A DNA stretch of 64,000 nucleotides from Streptomyces violaceusniger. Its GTDB lineage: Bacteria > Actinomycetota > Actinomycetes > Streptomycetales > Streptomycetaceae. The position numbers and the translations under genes are program-made. This document shows positions 18,391-27,809 of this stretch, one piece after another. The first letter of the stretch is position 1; each line of letters starts with the position of its first letter. The notes below the pieces were generated by a model, which was not told the DNA's origin, did not search any database, and saw nothing but the letters and a program-made list of their open reading frames with translations. The stretch is taken from contig BJHW01000001.1 in NCBI GenBank assembly GCA_005405945.1, forward strand, positions 7,130,001-7,194,000, written 5' to 3'.

Positions 18391-18996
18391 TCAGGGGCGT
18401 CCGGCGGTCAGGATCGCCTCCACGTCCAAGGTGACCTCGGCGCCGATCGACTCCGGGAGCGTGATGTGCTCGCCCGGGGCGTAGACGCGGTGGGTGTCGT
18501 ATCCGCCCTCGACGGGGTCGGTCAGCACATGAACCCGCCCGTGCTTGCGGTTGACGATCACATAAACCGGAATCTTGGCCTCCGCGTATGCGGTGACCTT
18601 GTTCCGCAGATCGCTGTTGAAGTTGCTGGACGTCACCTCCAGCACCAGCCGGAAGGACACGGGGTCATAGCAGTTGTTCTCGACCAGGCGCTCGTGGATG
18701 TCGGCGTCGACCACCGCCAGGTCCGGGACGGCATAGTCCTCGGGGCCGGTGGGCAGCCAGAGGCCGATTCCCTGGATGACCCTGCTCTCCTTGCCATGCA
18801 GCCCCGCTGCCATCAAGGGGATCATGAGGTCGGTGAGCGCCATCCCGTGTGACGCGTCCGGCGGTGGGGCCACGGTGATTACTCCCCCGATGATCTCGAC
18901 TCGATGGCCCGGGTGCTGCTCCATGAGCTTGTTGGCTACATCGAGCAGAGGCAGCGGCTCGGGGCGGTGGGGCCCCTCGACTGCGGCAGCAGACAT
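18391..18996 (-). CDS. Uma2-family (DUF820) putative endonuclease
   Basis: 201 aa from ATG 18996 (MSAAAVEGPHRPEPLPL), chosen for the ggga ribosome-binding site; an ATG at 19032 gives a longer form. Has the PD-(D/E)XK-like core of Uma2 proteins: PDLAVVDADIHE, SFRLVLEVTSSNFNSDLRNKVTAYAEAKIPVYVIV. Such genes are numerous in Streptomyces and their biological role is not known. Stands alone between oxyR and the terminator of the ABC operon. Confidence 0.85.
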   Translation of the reverse strand: MSAAAVEGPHRPEPLPLLDVANKLMEQHPGHRVEIIGGVITVAPPPDASHGMALTDLMIPLMAAGLHGKESRVIQGIGLWLPTGPEDYAVPDLAVVDADIHERLVENNCYDPVSFRLVLEVTSSNFNSDLRNKVTAYAEAKIPVYVIVNRKHGRVHVLTDPVEGGYDTHRVYAPGEHITLPESIGAEVTLDVEAILTAGRP

Positions 18997-19102
18997 GGCT
19001 GGTCTCCCGATGGTTGATGTCGAGAACATCATCGTAGGCCCGAATGTGGATGTGTGTCCGTCTGCCGGGAATCACCCATACGGGTGGCATGATCACCGAA
19101 AA

Positions 19103-19152
19103 CCCGGTGCCGGGGACCGTTTCCGCAGGTGGGAACGGTCCCCGGCACCGGG
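19103..19152. terminator. Terminator of the padR-ABC operon
   Basis: Perfect 19-bp arms 19103-19121 (cccggtgccggggaccgtt) and 19134-19152 with a 12-nt loop, directly after the permease stop on the minus strand. Confidence 0.85.
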
Positions 19153-19167
19153 TGGGGGCGGTCGGGC

Positions 19168-21588
19168 CTACTCCGTCCGCAGACCCTCCGGCCGCATCAT
19201 CCGCCACAGCGGCGGCAGGCTGACCAGGGTCACCAGCAGGATGACCCCGCCGCCGACGCCGGTCATGGTGCCCAGCCCGGTCCAGTCCACGGCCAGCGGC
19301 TGGCCGACCATCTTCAGCAGCATCACGCCCAGCGCCAGCCCGCCCGCGATCGACAGCGCCAGACCCAGCACCACCGGGACCGCCGTCTGCCACAGCACGG
19401 ACCAGCTGAGCGTGGTGCGCCGGGTGCCGAAGGCCACCAGGACGGACAGCAGCCGCTTGCGCTCGCGGAGCTGCTCCAGGGTGGTCACGATCATGCTGGC
19501 CCCGATGAGCAGCAGGGTCGCGGTGGCGCCGATGAACAGGGCCTTGCGGATGACCTGGAACTCATCCGACTGCGAGGTGCTGGTGAGCCGCATGACATCC
19601 ATCGCCGGGGAGAGCGCCGCGCTGGTGTTGCGCACATACTCGACCCCGTCCGGGACCTTCGGATCCAGCCGGATCATGGCCGACGCCCCGGGGTCCGGCA
19701 GGTCGGCGATGTCGAAGGCGCCGGGGGTGGCGAAGATGCCGGTGCGTTCGCTTCCGGTCGGGTCCTGCCGGGGCTTCACCTTCGTGGCCGAGCGGGGAAT
19801 GGTCCACAGCTTCTTCTGGCGCAGGTCCGGCGTACGGTCGTCACGGTAGGCGAGGTTGACCTGGGCGCCCGGTTTGGCGAAGCCCCCCTCTTCCCCGTAG
19901 TAGCTGGGCGAATCGACGAGGAAGACATCGCCGTTCCTGCAGCTGGTGATGCGGACCACCTCGCGGAGCGTGGGGCAGTCGGCGACGGTGATGGCCTCTT
20001 CCGGGACCGACGTCGGGTCGTCCTTGCTGTGGCGCACATCGGAGACGTAGTCCTCGGTGACACCGAGCAGATCGCGCACGCCCTTGGTCGCGCGGTACCG
20101 CGCGAAGGCGTCGCGGGCCTGGTCGCCGTCGCTCACCGGGACGTTCGCGATCAGCTGGGCGCGGTTCGGGTCCTGGCCGGTGTCCTCGCGGTCCTGGGCC
20201 CCCACGCTGGCGAAGAGCATCTGGAGCGCGATGGCCCCGGCGACGGCGACCGTGATGCCGCTGACCGCGCGCGAGGCGGTGCCGCTGCTGAGCTGGAGCC
20301 GGCGGGTGGCGAGCTGCCAGGGCACCGAGCCCCTGCCGCCGAACCGTTCCACCACGGCCTCGACGACCCAGGGCAGCAGCGCAGTGATGCCGATGAGCAG
20401 CAGGACGGCACCGGCCGCGGCCTGGTACGCCTTCATGTTGCCGCCGCCGCTGCCGGCCCCGAAGCCACCCGCGAGCGGCAGCAGCAGGGCCATGCCCAGC
20501 AGCGGCAGCAGCAGCCGCCACCACAGGCGCCGGCGCTTGGGTTTGGCGTTCCGGACCACGCCCAGCGGCTCGATGGCGATACCGCGCAGGGCGATCAGCG
20601 TGACCACGACGGCCGAGGCGGGCACGGCCGCCGCGATCACCAGGGCGAGCGGGGCGCTCGGCACGATGTCGGAGGTGAAGAAGCTGATGTCCCAGATCTC
20701 GATGCTGCCGATGATCTCCCGCGCCAGCAGGAACAATCCGGTGCCGACGGCGAGCCCGAGGAGGGAGCCGAAGAGCGACTCGCCGGCGGCGATCCGCCGG
20801 GTCATATGGATGTCCGCGCCGACCAGCCGCAGCGCGGCCAGCCGCCGGTCCCGTCGCTCACCGCCGAAGCGGGCCGCGGTGGCGATGAAGATGAGCACCG
20901 GCAGCAGCAGCACCACACAGCCCACGATGATCAGCAGCAGCAGCGCGGGGTCCAGGGGTTCGTCCTTGCCCTGCTTCTCCGTGCCCCAGTGGTCGATGTG
21001 GTACTGGGAGTTGACGTGGCCGAACGCCTTCTGGGAGATCCCCGCGTAGTAGGTGAGTTCGGCCGGGCCGGACAGGCCGCTGTCGCCGATCACCCCGATG
21101 GTGCGGTACGGGAACCGATCCCGGAGCAGCTTCCCCTCGTCGGAGCCGAGCAGGTCCTTCAGCGCCGGGGACACCCACATCTCACCGGCGGCCGGTATCC
21201 GGTCGATGCCCGGCGGCACGGGCGGGGTGCCCTTGCCGTCGGGGGCCATGACCATGCCGTTGATGTCCTGGTCGCGATAGGTGGTGCCCGCGTTGGCGAG
21301 GCGGAGCGTGTCGGGGCCGGGCTTCACCTCGTCGCCGAAGCTCAGCGCGGAGCGCGCGTCGCCCCGCTCGTTGCGCTGCTGGTACATGGTGGGGACGGAG
21401 GAGGCCAGCAGCAGCAGCGCCACCCCCAGGCCGACACCCACCGCCGTCATGATCGTCCTGGCCCAGCTCTCCCGGCCGCCGGTGACCGCGAACCGGCCGC
21501 CCATGGCCAGATCGGCGGCCCAGCGGGCGACGGAGACGCGGGCGCGCGGCTCCTCGGCCGGGGCGCCCGGGGCTTCCTGGCCGCTCAT
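19168..21588 (-). CDS. FtsX-like ABC transporter permease
   Basis: 806-aa permease of the MacB/FtsX type with two FtsX domains. Hydrophobic segments occur near the N-terminus, around residues 215-330 and 360-440, and three at the C-terminus (FIGATATLLLIGASMIV and following), separated by a large extracytoplasmic domain with a Cys pair (VADCPTL, TSCRNGD). ATG 21588 overlaps the ATPase stop by 4 nt. With the upstream ATPase it likely exports or senses an envelope-active compound, as PadR-linked systems of this type often do; the substrate is not predictable. Confidence 0.9.
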   Translation of the reverse strand: MSGQEAPGAPAEEPRARVSVARWAADLAMGGRFAVTGGRESWARTIMTAVGVGLGVALLLLASSVPTMYQQRNERGDARSALSFGDEVKPGPDTLRLANAGTTYRDQDINGMVMAPDGKGTPPVPPGIDRIPAAGEMWVSPALKDLLGSDEGKLLRDRFPYRTIGVIGDSGLSGPAELTYYAGISQKAFGHVNSQYHIDHWGTEKQGKDEPLDPALLLLIIVGCVVLLLPVLIFIATAARFGGERRDRRLAALRLVGADIHMTRRIAAGESLFGSLLGLAVGTGLFLLAREIIGSIEIWDISFFTSDIVPSAPLALVIAAAVPASAVVVTLIALRGIAIEPLGVVRNAKPKRRRLWWRLLLPLLGMALLLPLAGGFGAGSGGGNMKAYQAAAGAVLLLIGITALLPWVVEAVVERFGGRGSVPWQLATRRLQLSSGTASRAVSGITVAVAGAIALQMLFASVGAQDREDTGQDPNRAQLIANVPVSDGDQARDAFARYRATKGVRDLLGVTEDYVSDVRHSKDDPTSVPEEAITVADCPTLREVVRITSCRNGDVFLVDSPSYYGEEGGFAKPGAQVNLAYRDDRTPDLRQKKLWTIPRSATKVKPRQDPTGSERTGIFATPGAFDIADLPDPGASAMIRLDPKVPDGVEYVRNTSAALSPAMDVMRLTSTSQSDEFQVIRKALFIGATATLLLIGASMIVTTLEQLRERKRLLSVLVAFGTRRTTLSWSVLWQTAVPVVLGLALSIAGGLALGVMLLKMVGQPLAVDWTGLGTMTGVGGGVILLVTLVSLPPLWRMMRPEGLRTE

Positions 21589-22271
21589 CGGACCCCTGCC
21601 ATGTCCCGGGCCTTGCCGTCGCGGACGACGACCTCGCGGTCGGAGTAGGCGGCGACCCGGGCCTCATGGGTGACCAGCACCACGGCGGTACGGGACTCCC
21701 GGGCGGCCTCGGTCAGCAGCTCCATCACCCGCTCCCCGTTGAGCGAGTCCAGCGCGCCGGTCGGCTCGTCGGCGAACAGCACCCGCGGCCCGGTGACCAG
21801 CGACCGGGCGACGGCGACCCGCTGCCCCTGGCCGCCGGAGACCTCACCGGGGCGCTTGTGCGCCACATCGGCGACCTCCAGCCGCTCCATCCAGGCCGAC
21901 GCCCGGGTCTCGGCCTCCTTGCGCTTGGTGCCGTTCAGCCGCAGCGGCAGCGCGACGTTCTCCACACAGCTCAACTCGGGGACGAGCTGGCCGAACTGGA
22001 AGACGAAGCCGAACTCGCCGCGGCGCAGCCCGCTGCGCTCGGTGTCCGACATGGCGGTCAGCTCACGCCCGTTGTAGTGGACGGAGCCGGAGTCCGGCTT
22101 CACGATCCCGGCCAGGCAGTGGAGCAGCGTCGACTTGCCCGAGCCGGAGGGGCCCATGACCGCGACGACCTCGCCGGGGTGGATGGAGAAGTCCGCACCG
22201 TCCAGGGCGGGGGTGTGACCGTACGTCTTGTGCAGGGACGTGGCGATCAGCAAGGAGCCTGTCGGGGTCAT
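21585..22271 (-). CDS. ABC transporter ATP-binding protein (LolD/MacB type)
   Basis: 228 aa with Walker A MGPSGSGKST, Q-loop FGFVFQFGQL, signature EVSGGQGQRVAVAR and Walker B RVLFADEPTGALD. The FtsX-partner subgroup is indicated by this DEPTGALD signature and by the permease overlap. It overlaps both neighbours by 4 nt, so padR, ATPase and permease are translated as one unit. Confidence 0.95.
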   Translation of the reverse strand: MTPTGSLLIATSLHKTYGHTPALDGADFSIHPGEVVAVMGPSGSGKSTLLHCLAGIVKPDSGSVHYNGRELTAMSDTERSGLRRGEFGFVFQFGQLVPELSCVENVALPLRLNGTKRKEAETRASAWMERLEVADVAHKRPGEVSGGQGQRVAVARSLVTGPRVLFADEPTGALDSLNGERVMELLTEAARESRTAVVLVTHEARVAAYSDREVVVRDGKARDMAGVR

Positions 22272-22792
22272 GAACGCACCGCCTTGGCGAGTTGGCCGAG
22301 GCGGGCGGCGGTGAGCTCCAGCCAGCGCAGATCGGCCTCGAGATGGAAGAGGGCGTGGTCGCAGATGAGTTGGTCGCTGAGGTCGCCACCGCGCTTGCGC
22401 TGGGTCAGGTCGCGCATCAGCCGCAGGTGCTCGGCGCGCTGGACGTCGAGGAGATCGGCCGCGTCGCGCCCGGTGAGCAGGGCGATGACGACCTTGGTGT
22501 AGAGGACCGACTGGAGGTACGGCTCGGGCTTCTCGGGCTGGGTGAGCCAGTGCTCGACATCGGTGATGCCCGCGTCGGTGATGGCGTAGCGCTTGCGCTC
22601 CGGGCCACCGCCGTGCTCGATGCCGTCGACCTCCACCAGGCCGTTCTTCAGGAGCCTGGACATGGTCGAGTAGACCTGCCCGTAGTGCAGCGGGCGGTCG
22701 TGTCCGAATCTTTCGTCGAAGGCTCGCTTGAGGTCATAGCCGTGGCGCGGGCCGCCCTCGAGGAGTCCGAGCAGGGTGTGGCCAATTGACAT
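22268..22792 (-). CDS. PadR-family transcriptional regulator
   Basis: 174-aa PadR regulator: N-terminal winged helix GHTLLGLLEGGPRHGYDLKRAFDE and YGQVYSTMSRLLKNGLV, then a helical C-terminal dimerisation domain with VLYTKVVIALLTGRD. First gene of an operon with the ABC transporter, whose expression it most likely represses until ligand binds. A TACAC/GTGTA inverted repeat just upstream of its start is a candidate operator. Confidence 0.93.
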   Translation of the reverse strand: MSIGHTLLGLLEGGPRHGYDLKRAFDERFGHDRPLHYGQVYSTMSRLLKNGLVEVDGIEHGGGPERKRYAITDAGITDVEHWLTQPEKPEPYLQSVLYTKVVIALLTGRDAADLLDVQRAEHLRLMRDLTQRKRGGDLSDQLICDHALFHLEADLRWLELTAARLGQLAKAVRS

Positions 22793-22803
22793 GCCCAGTA
22801 CTC

Positions 22804-22829
22804 TACACCATGCGTATACCTGGAGTGTA
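22804..22829. promoter_or_regulatory. Candidate PadR operator
   Basis: Imperfect inverted repeat tacac (22804-22808) ... gtgta (22825-22829) around a central gtatac, 12 nt upstream of the padR start and distinctly A/T richer than its surroundings. Position and symmetry fit autoregulation. Confidence 0.45.
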
Positions 22830-22879
22830 TAGCTGCGCTGCGGAATGCGTCACCGCAGGTCAGAGAGGTGTGGCGGGGG

Positions 22880-23179
22880 TCAGGGCCGGTGCGGCTCGCG
22901 GCCGGTGTCCTCCGGGCCCTCGGTGGGGTCCGTGCCCTCGGTGCCCTCGGCGGGGCGCCGCGGCGGGCGGCCCCGGCGCGGAATCGGACGCGCCGCCCCG
23001 GGCAGCCGGCCCGCGTCCGCGAGCGCCTTGCGCAGCAGGAACTCGATCTGCGCGTTGGCGCTGCGCAGTTCGTCGTTGGCCCAGCGCGCGAGGGCGTCAT
23101 GGACGGCCGGGTCGAGCCGCAGCAGCATCTGCTTGCGCTGCCGCGGCTGCCGTGCCTTCCGCTCGCTCCCGTCCGTCAC
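22880..23179 (-). CDS. Small ribbon-helix-helix-like protein
   Basis: 99 aa. The segment KQMLLRLDPAVHDALARWAN followed by ELRSANAQIEFLLRKAL has the strand-helix-helix pattern of Arc/MetJ-like or antitoxin proteins; the basic N-terminus and disordered Pro/Gly/Glu C-terminus flank it. Its start overlaps the SPFH stop by 4 nt (ATGA), so it is translated with the SPFH protein. Possibly a DNA-binding autoregulator of that pair. The pairing rather than the fold is what is unusual. Confidence 0.75.
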   Translation of the reverse strand: MTDGSERKARQPRQRKQMLLRLDPAVHDALARWANDELRSANAQIEFLLRKALADAGRLPGAARPIPRRGRPPRRPAEGTEGTDPTEGPEDTGREPHRP

Positions 23180-24132
23180 TGGTACAGCGTGCCGGTGTTC
23201 AGAACGGGCTGCGGGGAGCGGTCCCCGCAGAGCACCACCATCAGATTGCTGACCATCGCGGCCTTGCGCTCCTCGTCCAGCGCCACGATCTCCTCCTCGG
23301 CGATCCGGGCCAGCGCCGCCTCGACCATGCCGACCGCGCCGTCCACGATCTGCCGGCGCGCGGCCACCACCGCGCCCGCCTGCTGGCGCTGGAGCATCGC
23401 GGAGGCGATTTCCGGGGCGTAGGCGAGGTGGGTGAAGCGGGATTCGATGATGCGGACCCCGGCCGCCTCGACCCGGGCGTGCAGTTCGATGGCGAGCTTC
23501 TCGGTGATCTCCTCGGCGTTGCCGCGCAGCGAGAGGGCGCCCTCCTCATGGGCGTCGTACGGGTACTCGATGGCGATGTGCCGCACCGCGGCCTCGGTCT
23601 GGGTGGCGACGAACTCCAGGAAGTCGTCCACCTCGAACATCGCCTGGGCGGTGTCCTCGACCTTCCAGACGACGACCGCGGCGAGCTCGATCGGGTTGCC
23701 GTAGGCGTCGTTGACCTTGAGCACCGCGGTCTCGTGGTTGCGCACCCGGGTGGAGATCTTCTCCCGGCTGGTGAGCGGGTTCACCCAGCGCAGCCCGTCG
23801 GTGCGGATGGTGCCGCGGTAGCGGCCGAAGAGCTGGACCACCCGGGCTTCGCCGGGCGCGATGGTGTTGAGGCCGCACATGGTGAGGATCGCGCCGAGGA
23901 TCACCACGATGCCGGAGACGATCAGCAGCGTGGACCAGGCGCCCTTGTGCTCGGCGGCGACGGCGGCGCCCGCGAGGATCAGCCCGACGCCGCCCGCGAG
24001 TCCGGCCAGGCCCCCGAGCAGGGCCAGCCCGCCGCTGACGTTGTGCGCGGGCCGCTCCCGGACCCTCGGCTCGGGGAGGGACGGTATGTCGGCCCGGTCG
24101 GTGAGGGAGTCGGTTGAGGTGGCGTGGGACAT
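23176..24132 (-). CDS. SPFH/band 7 domain membrane protein
   Basis: 318 aa from ATG 24132, which has GGGGAG at good spacing; an ATG at 24150 is less likely. Two N-terminal transmembrane helices (NVSGGLALLGGLAGLAGGVG and STLLIVSGIVVILGAIL), then a full SPFH domain (GEARVVQLFGRYRGT, LKVNDAYGNPIELAAVVVWKV, VEAAGVRIIESRFTHLAYAPEIA) and a coiled-coil region (RQQAGAVVAARRQIVDGAVG). Members scaffold membrane microdomains. Divergent from the PBP gene. Confidence 0.9.
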   Translation of the reverse strand: MSHATSTDSLTDRADIPSLPEPRVRERPAHNVSGGLALLGGLAGLAGGVGLILAGAAVAAEHKGAWSTLLIVSGIVVILGAILTMCGLNTIAPGEARVVQLFGRYRGTIRTDGLRWVNPLTSREKISTRVRNHETAVLKVNDAYGNPIELAAVVVWKVEDTAQAMFEVDDFLEFVATQTEAAVRHIAIEYPYDAHEEGALSLRGNAEEITEKLAIELHARVEAAGVRIIESRFTHLAYAPEIASAMLQRQQAGAVVAARRQIVDGAVGMVEAALARIAEEEIVALDEERKAAMVSNLMVVLCGDRSPQPVLNTGTLYQ

Positions 24133-24346
24133 GAGGGCTCCCCGTTTCATTCGGTGGTCGGTCTATCAAAGTGATAGCACATTACGAGTCGCTGGCAACC
24201 CTTGGCGCCCGTAAGTCGTCAGTTCCCTTGGAGTGGGTGCTTTTTGTCACCTTCGGAAAAAGCTAGATCGATGCGCATTTGAGGGTTGTTGCGGTGTTAG
24301 TTTCATGAGCTGGCCTGGGGGCTTACGGACTGGAGCGGCGGGAGCG

Positions 24347-26588
24347 ATGGGTAGAGCGGAAGAGCGACGCGCGCGGCAGAAGAGCGCTCGCAGAGCCAAG
24401 CGGGCGGCGAAGGCGGGGGCATACGCCGCTTCTTCACCTGGAAGTGGCTGCTGGGGTACGTCCTGGGGCTTGGCGTGCTGCTCGTCGGGGCGTTCTTCGT
24501 CCTCTATCTGTTGGTCGAGGTTCCGCCCGCCAACGCCGCGGCCAAGGCCGAGGCCAACATCTACAAGTACAGCGACGGCTCGATCATGGCGAAGACGGGT
24601 GACGTCAACCGTGAGTCCGTCCCGCTGTCCAAGATCCCCAAGAAGGTGCAGCACACCTTCGTCGCCGCCGAGAACAAGGACTTCTACGGCGACTCCGGCG
24701 TCTCGTTCACCGGCACCGCCCGCGGTCTCATCAACACCGCGCTGGGCCGGGGCAAGCAGGGTGGTTCGACCATCACCCAGCAGTACGTCAAGAACTACTA
24801 CCTGAGCCAGGAACAGACCGTCAGCCGCAAGCTGAAGGAGCTGGTGATCTCACTCAAGGTCGACCAGCAGAAGTCCAAGGACTACATCCTCGCGGGCTAC
24901 ATCAACACCAGCTACTACGGCCGCGGCGCCTACGGCATCCAGGCCGCCGCCCGCGCGTACTACGACAAGGACGTCGAGGACCTCAGCGTCGCGCAGGGCG
25001 CCTATCTGGCGTCGGTGCTCCAGGCGCCCAGCCAGTACGACTGGTCGGCGGCGGGGCCCAACGGCAAGCGGCTGGTCAAGGCCCGATGGAACTACGTCCT
25101 CAACAACATGGTCGAGAAGGACTGGCTGTCCAAGGGCGAGCGCGAGGGCCTGAAGTTCCCCGTGCCCATCGAGCCCCGCCCCATCCCGGGTCTCGACGGT
25201 CAGGCGGGCTATTTCATCGACGCCGCGAAGAAGGAACTGTTCAAGGCCGGGGTGAACGAGAACGAATTCGAGGCCGGTGGCTGGACGGTCACCCTCAACA
25301 TCGACAAGAAGAAGCAGAAGGCGCTGGAGAAGGCGGTCCGCACGGAGCTGACCGACAAGCTGGACCCGAAGAAGCGCAAGGTCGACAAGGACGCGCAGGT
25401 CGGCGCGGTCTCGGTGGACCCCAAGTCCGGTGGCATCGTGGCGATGTACGGCGGCGCGGGCTACACGGAGCACTGGACCAACAACGCCACCCGCTCGGAC
25501 TACCAGCCCGCCTCCACCTTCAAGCCGCTCATCCTCGCCTCGGCCCTGGAGAACGGCTCGACCACCCAGGACGGCACGCCGATCACATCCAGTACCCTCT
25601 ACGACGGCACCAGCAGACGGCCCGTCAAGGGCAGTGACACCGCCTTCGCCCCGCCGAACGAGGACAACAAGTCCTACGGGCCCATCTCCGTCCAGAAGGC
25701 CATGAACAACTCCGTCAACTCCGTCTTCGCGCAGATGGCGGTGGACGTGGGTCTGAGCAAGGTGAAGAACACGGCCATGGACCTCGGCATGGACGGCCGG
25801 GTGGAGAACGGCTTCGACGTGCGCCCCGCGATGTCGCTGGGCGTGATGGGCGCCAGCCCCAAGGAGATGGCCGGGGTCTACGCGACCCTCGACAACCACG
25901 GCAAGAAGGTCACCCCGGCGATCGTGAAGTCCGCGGAGAAGGGCGATGAGCGGCCCGAGTTGCCCGATCCCACCAACGGCCAGGCGATCAGCCGCGGCGC
26001 CGCCGACTCCGTCACCTCCGTCCTCACCGGGGTGGTCGACGACGGCACCGGCCAGGCGGTGCGCCAGCAGGGCCAGGCGGTCGCGGGCAAGACCGGCACC
26101 TCGGACGACAACAAGTCGGCCTGGTTCACCGGCTACACCCCGACCTGGTCACCTCGGTCGGCATGTTCGGCGAGCAGAAGGGCGTCGGCAAGCAGGTCTC
26201 GCTCAAGGGCACCGCGGGCGGCGGACGCGTCAACGGCGGTGATTTCCCGGCCAAGATCTGGGCCGCGTACACCCAGTCCGCGCTGAGCGGCCAGAAGGCC
26301 TCGAAGTTCGACCTGGACACCGACATGGGAGCGGCGGTCAAGCCGCCCACGTCGCCGAGCACGAGCGAGACCTCGGAGTCGCCCTCCTCCAGCCCGTCCT
26401 CGTCCCCGTCGACCAGCGAGTCGCCCTCCTCGTCCCCGTCGTCCAGCCCGTCGTCCAGCGCGTCGTCCAGCGCCTCGTCGTCGGCATCGCCCTCGGGCGA
26501 CGCCGACTCCCCGAGCCCGCCCGACCCGTCGAGCTCGGCCTCGGGCGACGCCGACGGCGGCGGCGTCCTCCGCCGACAACAGCAGTGA
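24347..26588 (+). CDS. Class A penicillin-binding protein (two frameshifts)
   Basis: Bifunctional peptidoglycan synthase of about 747 aa. ATG 24347 begins a basic cytoplasmic tail; one base is missing in the G-run 24415-24419, after which GIRRFFTWKWLLGYVLGLG leads into the transmembrane helix. The transglycosylase domain has ENKDFYGDSGVS and GGSTITQQYVKN; the transpeptidase has PASTFKP (SxxK), NNSVNSVF (SxN) and GKTGTSD. A second lost base in the C-run 26138-26141 separates GYTP from LVTSVGMFGEQKG. The tail is Ser/Pro-rich (SSSPSSSPSTSE). A decayed copy of this 3' end lies at 27.5 kb. Confidence 0.9.
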
Positions 26589-26593
26589 CGGCC

Positions 26594-26627
26594 CGGGGCG
26601 GGCGTGCCACTCGGCATGCCCGCCCCG
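26594..26627 (+). terminator. Terminator of the PBP gene
   Basis: Arms 26594-26608 (cggggcgggcgtgcc) and 26613-26627 (ggcatgcccgccccg), 4-nt loop, five bases after the stop codon. Confidence 0.8.
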
Positions 26628-26853
26628 GACCGCATCGCCGCCGGGTCAGAAGTTCTCCTCGATGGGGCCGAGTTCCGCGGATAGGCCCGCTTGGCGAAGC
26701 CGCTGGCTACCCGACGTGACACTTGGCCATAACCCTTGCCCGCAACCAGCCTCGAACCTCGAACTGTCCGCAGGCTCAACCGGCTAACCGTCACGAAAGA
26801 AGGTTCGGCTGTGACGGTGAGAGCTACGATCGGAGTCGATATCTCAGCAGGCA

Positions 26854-27138
26854 CTAACGGGCTTGGACTCGTTCCATGGCTCGGGCCGCGCGCTGACGCT
26901 CGGGGAGGGAGGCGTCGATGGCTCCCGGGCCTTGGCCGGGTGCTCTATGCCACGCGTCGATCCGGCCAGCGAGAGCCTTCAGACGTCGATCCCCAGGTGC
27001 GACGTCGATCTGGAAGTGTGACTCTTTGGGTACCGATTCGTCGCCACCCCAGCGGATGACACCGCCGCATTCGGCGAGGATGTCCCGAACTACCATGATC
27101 TCTTGGGGAACAGTCCGTTCCTGGCTCTTAGCGGGTAA
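26854..27138 (-). pseudogene. C-terminal fragment of an M15-type peptidase
   Basis: The frame from about 27138 down to 26854 reads PAKSQERTVPQEI, VVRDILAECGGVIRWGGDES and ESHFQIDVAPGDRRLKALAGRI. RWGGD followed by HFQI is the end of the catalytic site of the VanY/M15 D-Ala-D-Ala peptidase or endolysin group. Everything upstream, including the HxH zinc half, is missing and the 5' edge shows a further frame slip (DAYP in the next frame). I read this as a remnant, probably of phage or mobile-element origin, in an accessory strip. Confidence 0.55.
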
Positions 27139-27150
27139 GCGTCGGGGCGA

Positions 27151-27474
27151 ATGGTAAGGGCGGTGCCGGATAAGGAGTTACTCTCGAACGCGGTCGCGAC
27201 CCTGCGGTCCGATTTATGGCCGTGGACGTCCTCGGATCTGAGGTGGGAGTCGATATCCGCAGTTGGCGAAGATTTACAGAAGGCTATCCAATGGGCAGTC
27301 AGGTCTGGGCTTGGCTATTCTGTGCGTGGCGCGGAAAACAAAGGCCGATTCATTGATCTGAAATCGCCAAATCAATACGAGGTTTGCTTGGAAAGATCCG
27401 TTCCGGAGCTGAAGGCGATTATGTTCTACGTGGTGCCGGTGTCGACAGAGTGCCCGCCGAAGGTTGGCAGCTAG
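27151..27474 (+). CDS. Hypothetical protein, 107 aa, atypical composition
   Basis: Unrecognised. From ATG 27151 it reads VPDKELLSNAVATLRSDLWP, then a predicted alpha/beta core with LGYSVRGAENKGRFIDLKS and a hydrophobic strand AIMFYVVPV, ending at 27474. The sequence contains many A/T-ending codons (tta, gat, aat), unlike its neighbours, which suggests recent transfer. A weak possible RBS (gggcga) precedes. Lies between the peptidase remnant and the decayed copy of the PBP 3' end. Confidence 0.55.
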   Translation: MVRAVPDKELLSNAVATLRSDLWPWTSSDLRWESISAVGEDLQKAIQWAVRSGLGYSVRGAENKGRFIDLKSPNQYEVCLERSVPELKAIMFYVVPVSTECPPKVGS

Positions 27475-27497
27475 CCATACCTCGGAGTCGCCGAGCG

Positions 27498-27650
27498 CCT
27501 GTCGTCGGCGACTCCATCGGGCGACGGCGACTCTCCGATCTCACCCACCCGTCGAGCTGGGCTTCGGACGATGGCCTGCTCCGTAGAGGGCAACAGTGAC
27601 GGTCCGGTACGGGCTTGCCCCTCGGTACGTTCGCACCGGACCGCAGGACG
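27498..27650 (+). repeat. Degenerate second copy of the PBP 3' end
   Basis: About 150 nt here aligns by eye with 26475-26635, the last codons of the PBP gene plus its terminator: shared stretches include cgggcgacg.cgactc, cacccgtcgagct, ggcaacagtgacgg (compare gacaacagcagtgacgg) and caccggaccgca (compare ccccggaccgca). The copy contains indels and no open PBP frame. The rest of 27651-27809 holds only short GC stems. Confidence 0.65.
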
Positions 27651-27809
27651 GGGAAGAGCAGAGCCCGCGCCCAACCCGCAGACGCGGCAGGGGCGGGGTT
27701 CGGGCCTGCTGCCGATTGACGGCGCTTGGGCGCCTTTTGGCGTGCACGAGTGAGCATCGACGGCCGCGTGACGCTCCTTGCAACTACCCGTCCCCGACGT
27801 CGGAGGCGA

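Noticed and set aside
19129..21648. 839-aa plus-strand frame opposite the FtsX permease
   Set aside because: Antisense shadow without motifs or RBS.
27651..27809. tRNA or attachment site next to the accessory strip
   Set aside because: No cloverleaf or CCA-adjacent arms; only short GC stems.
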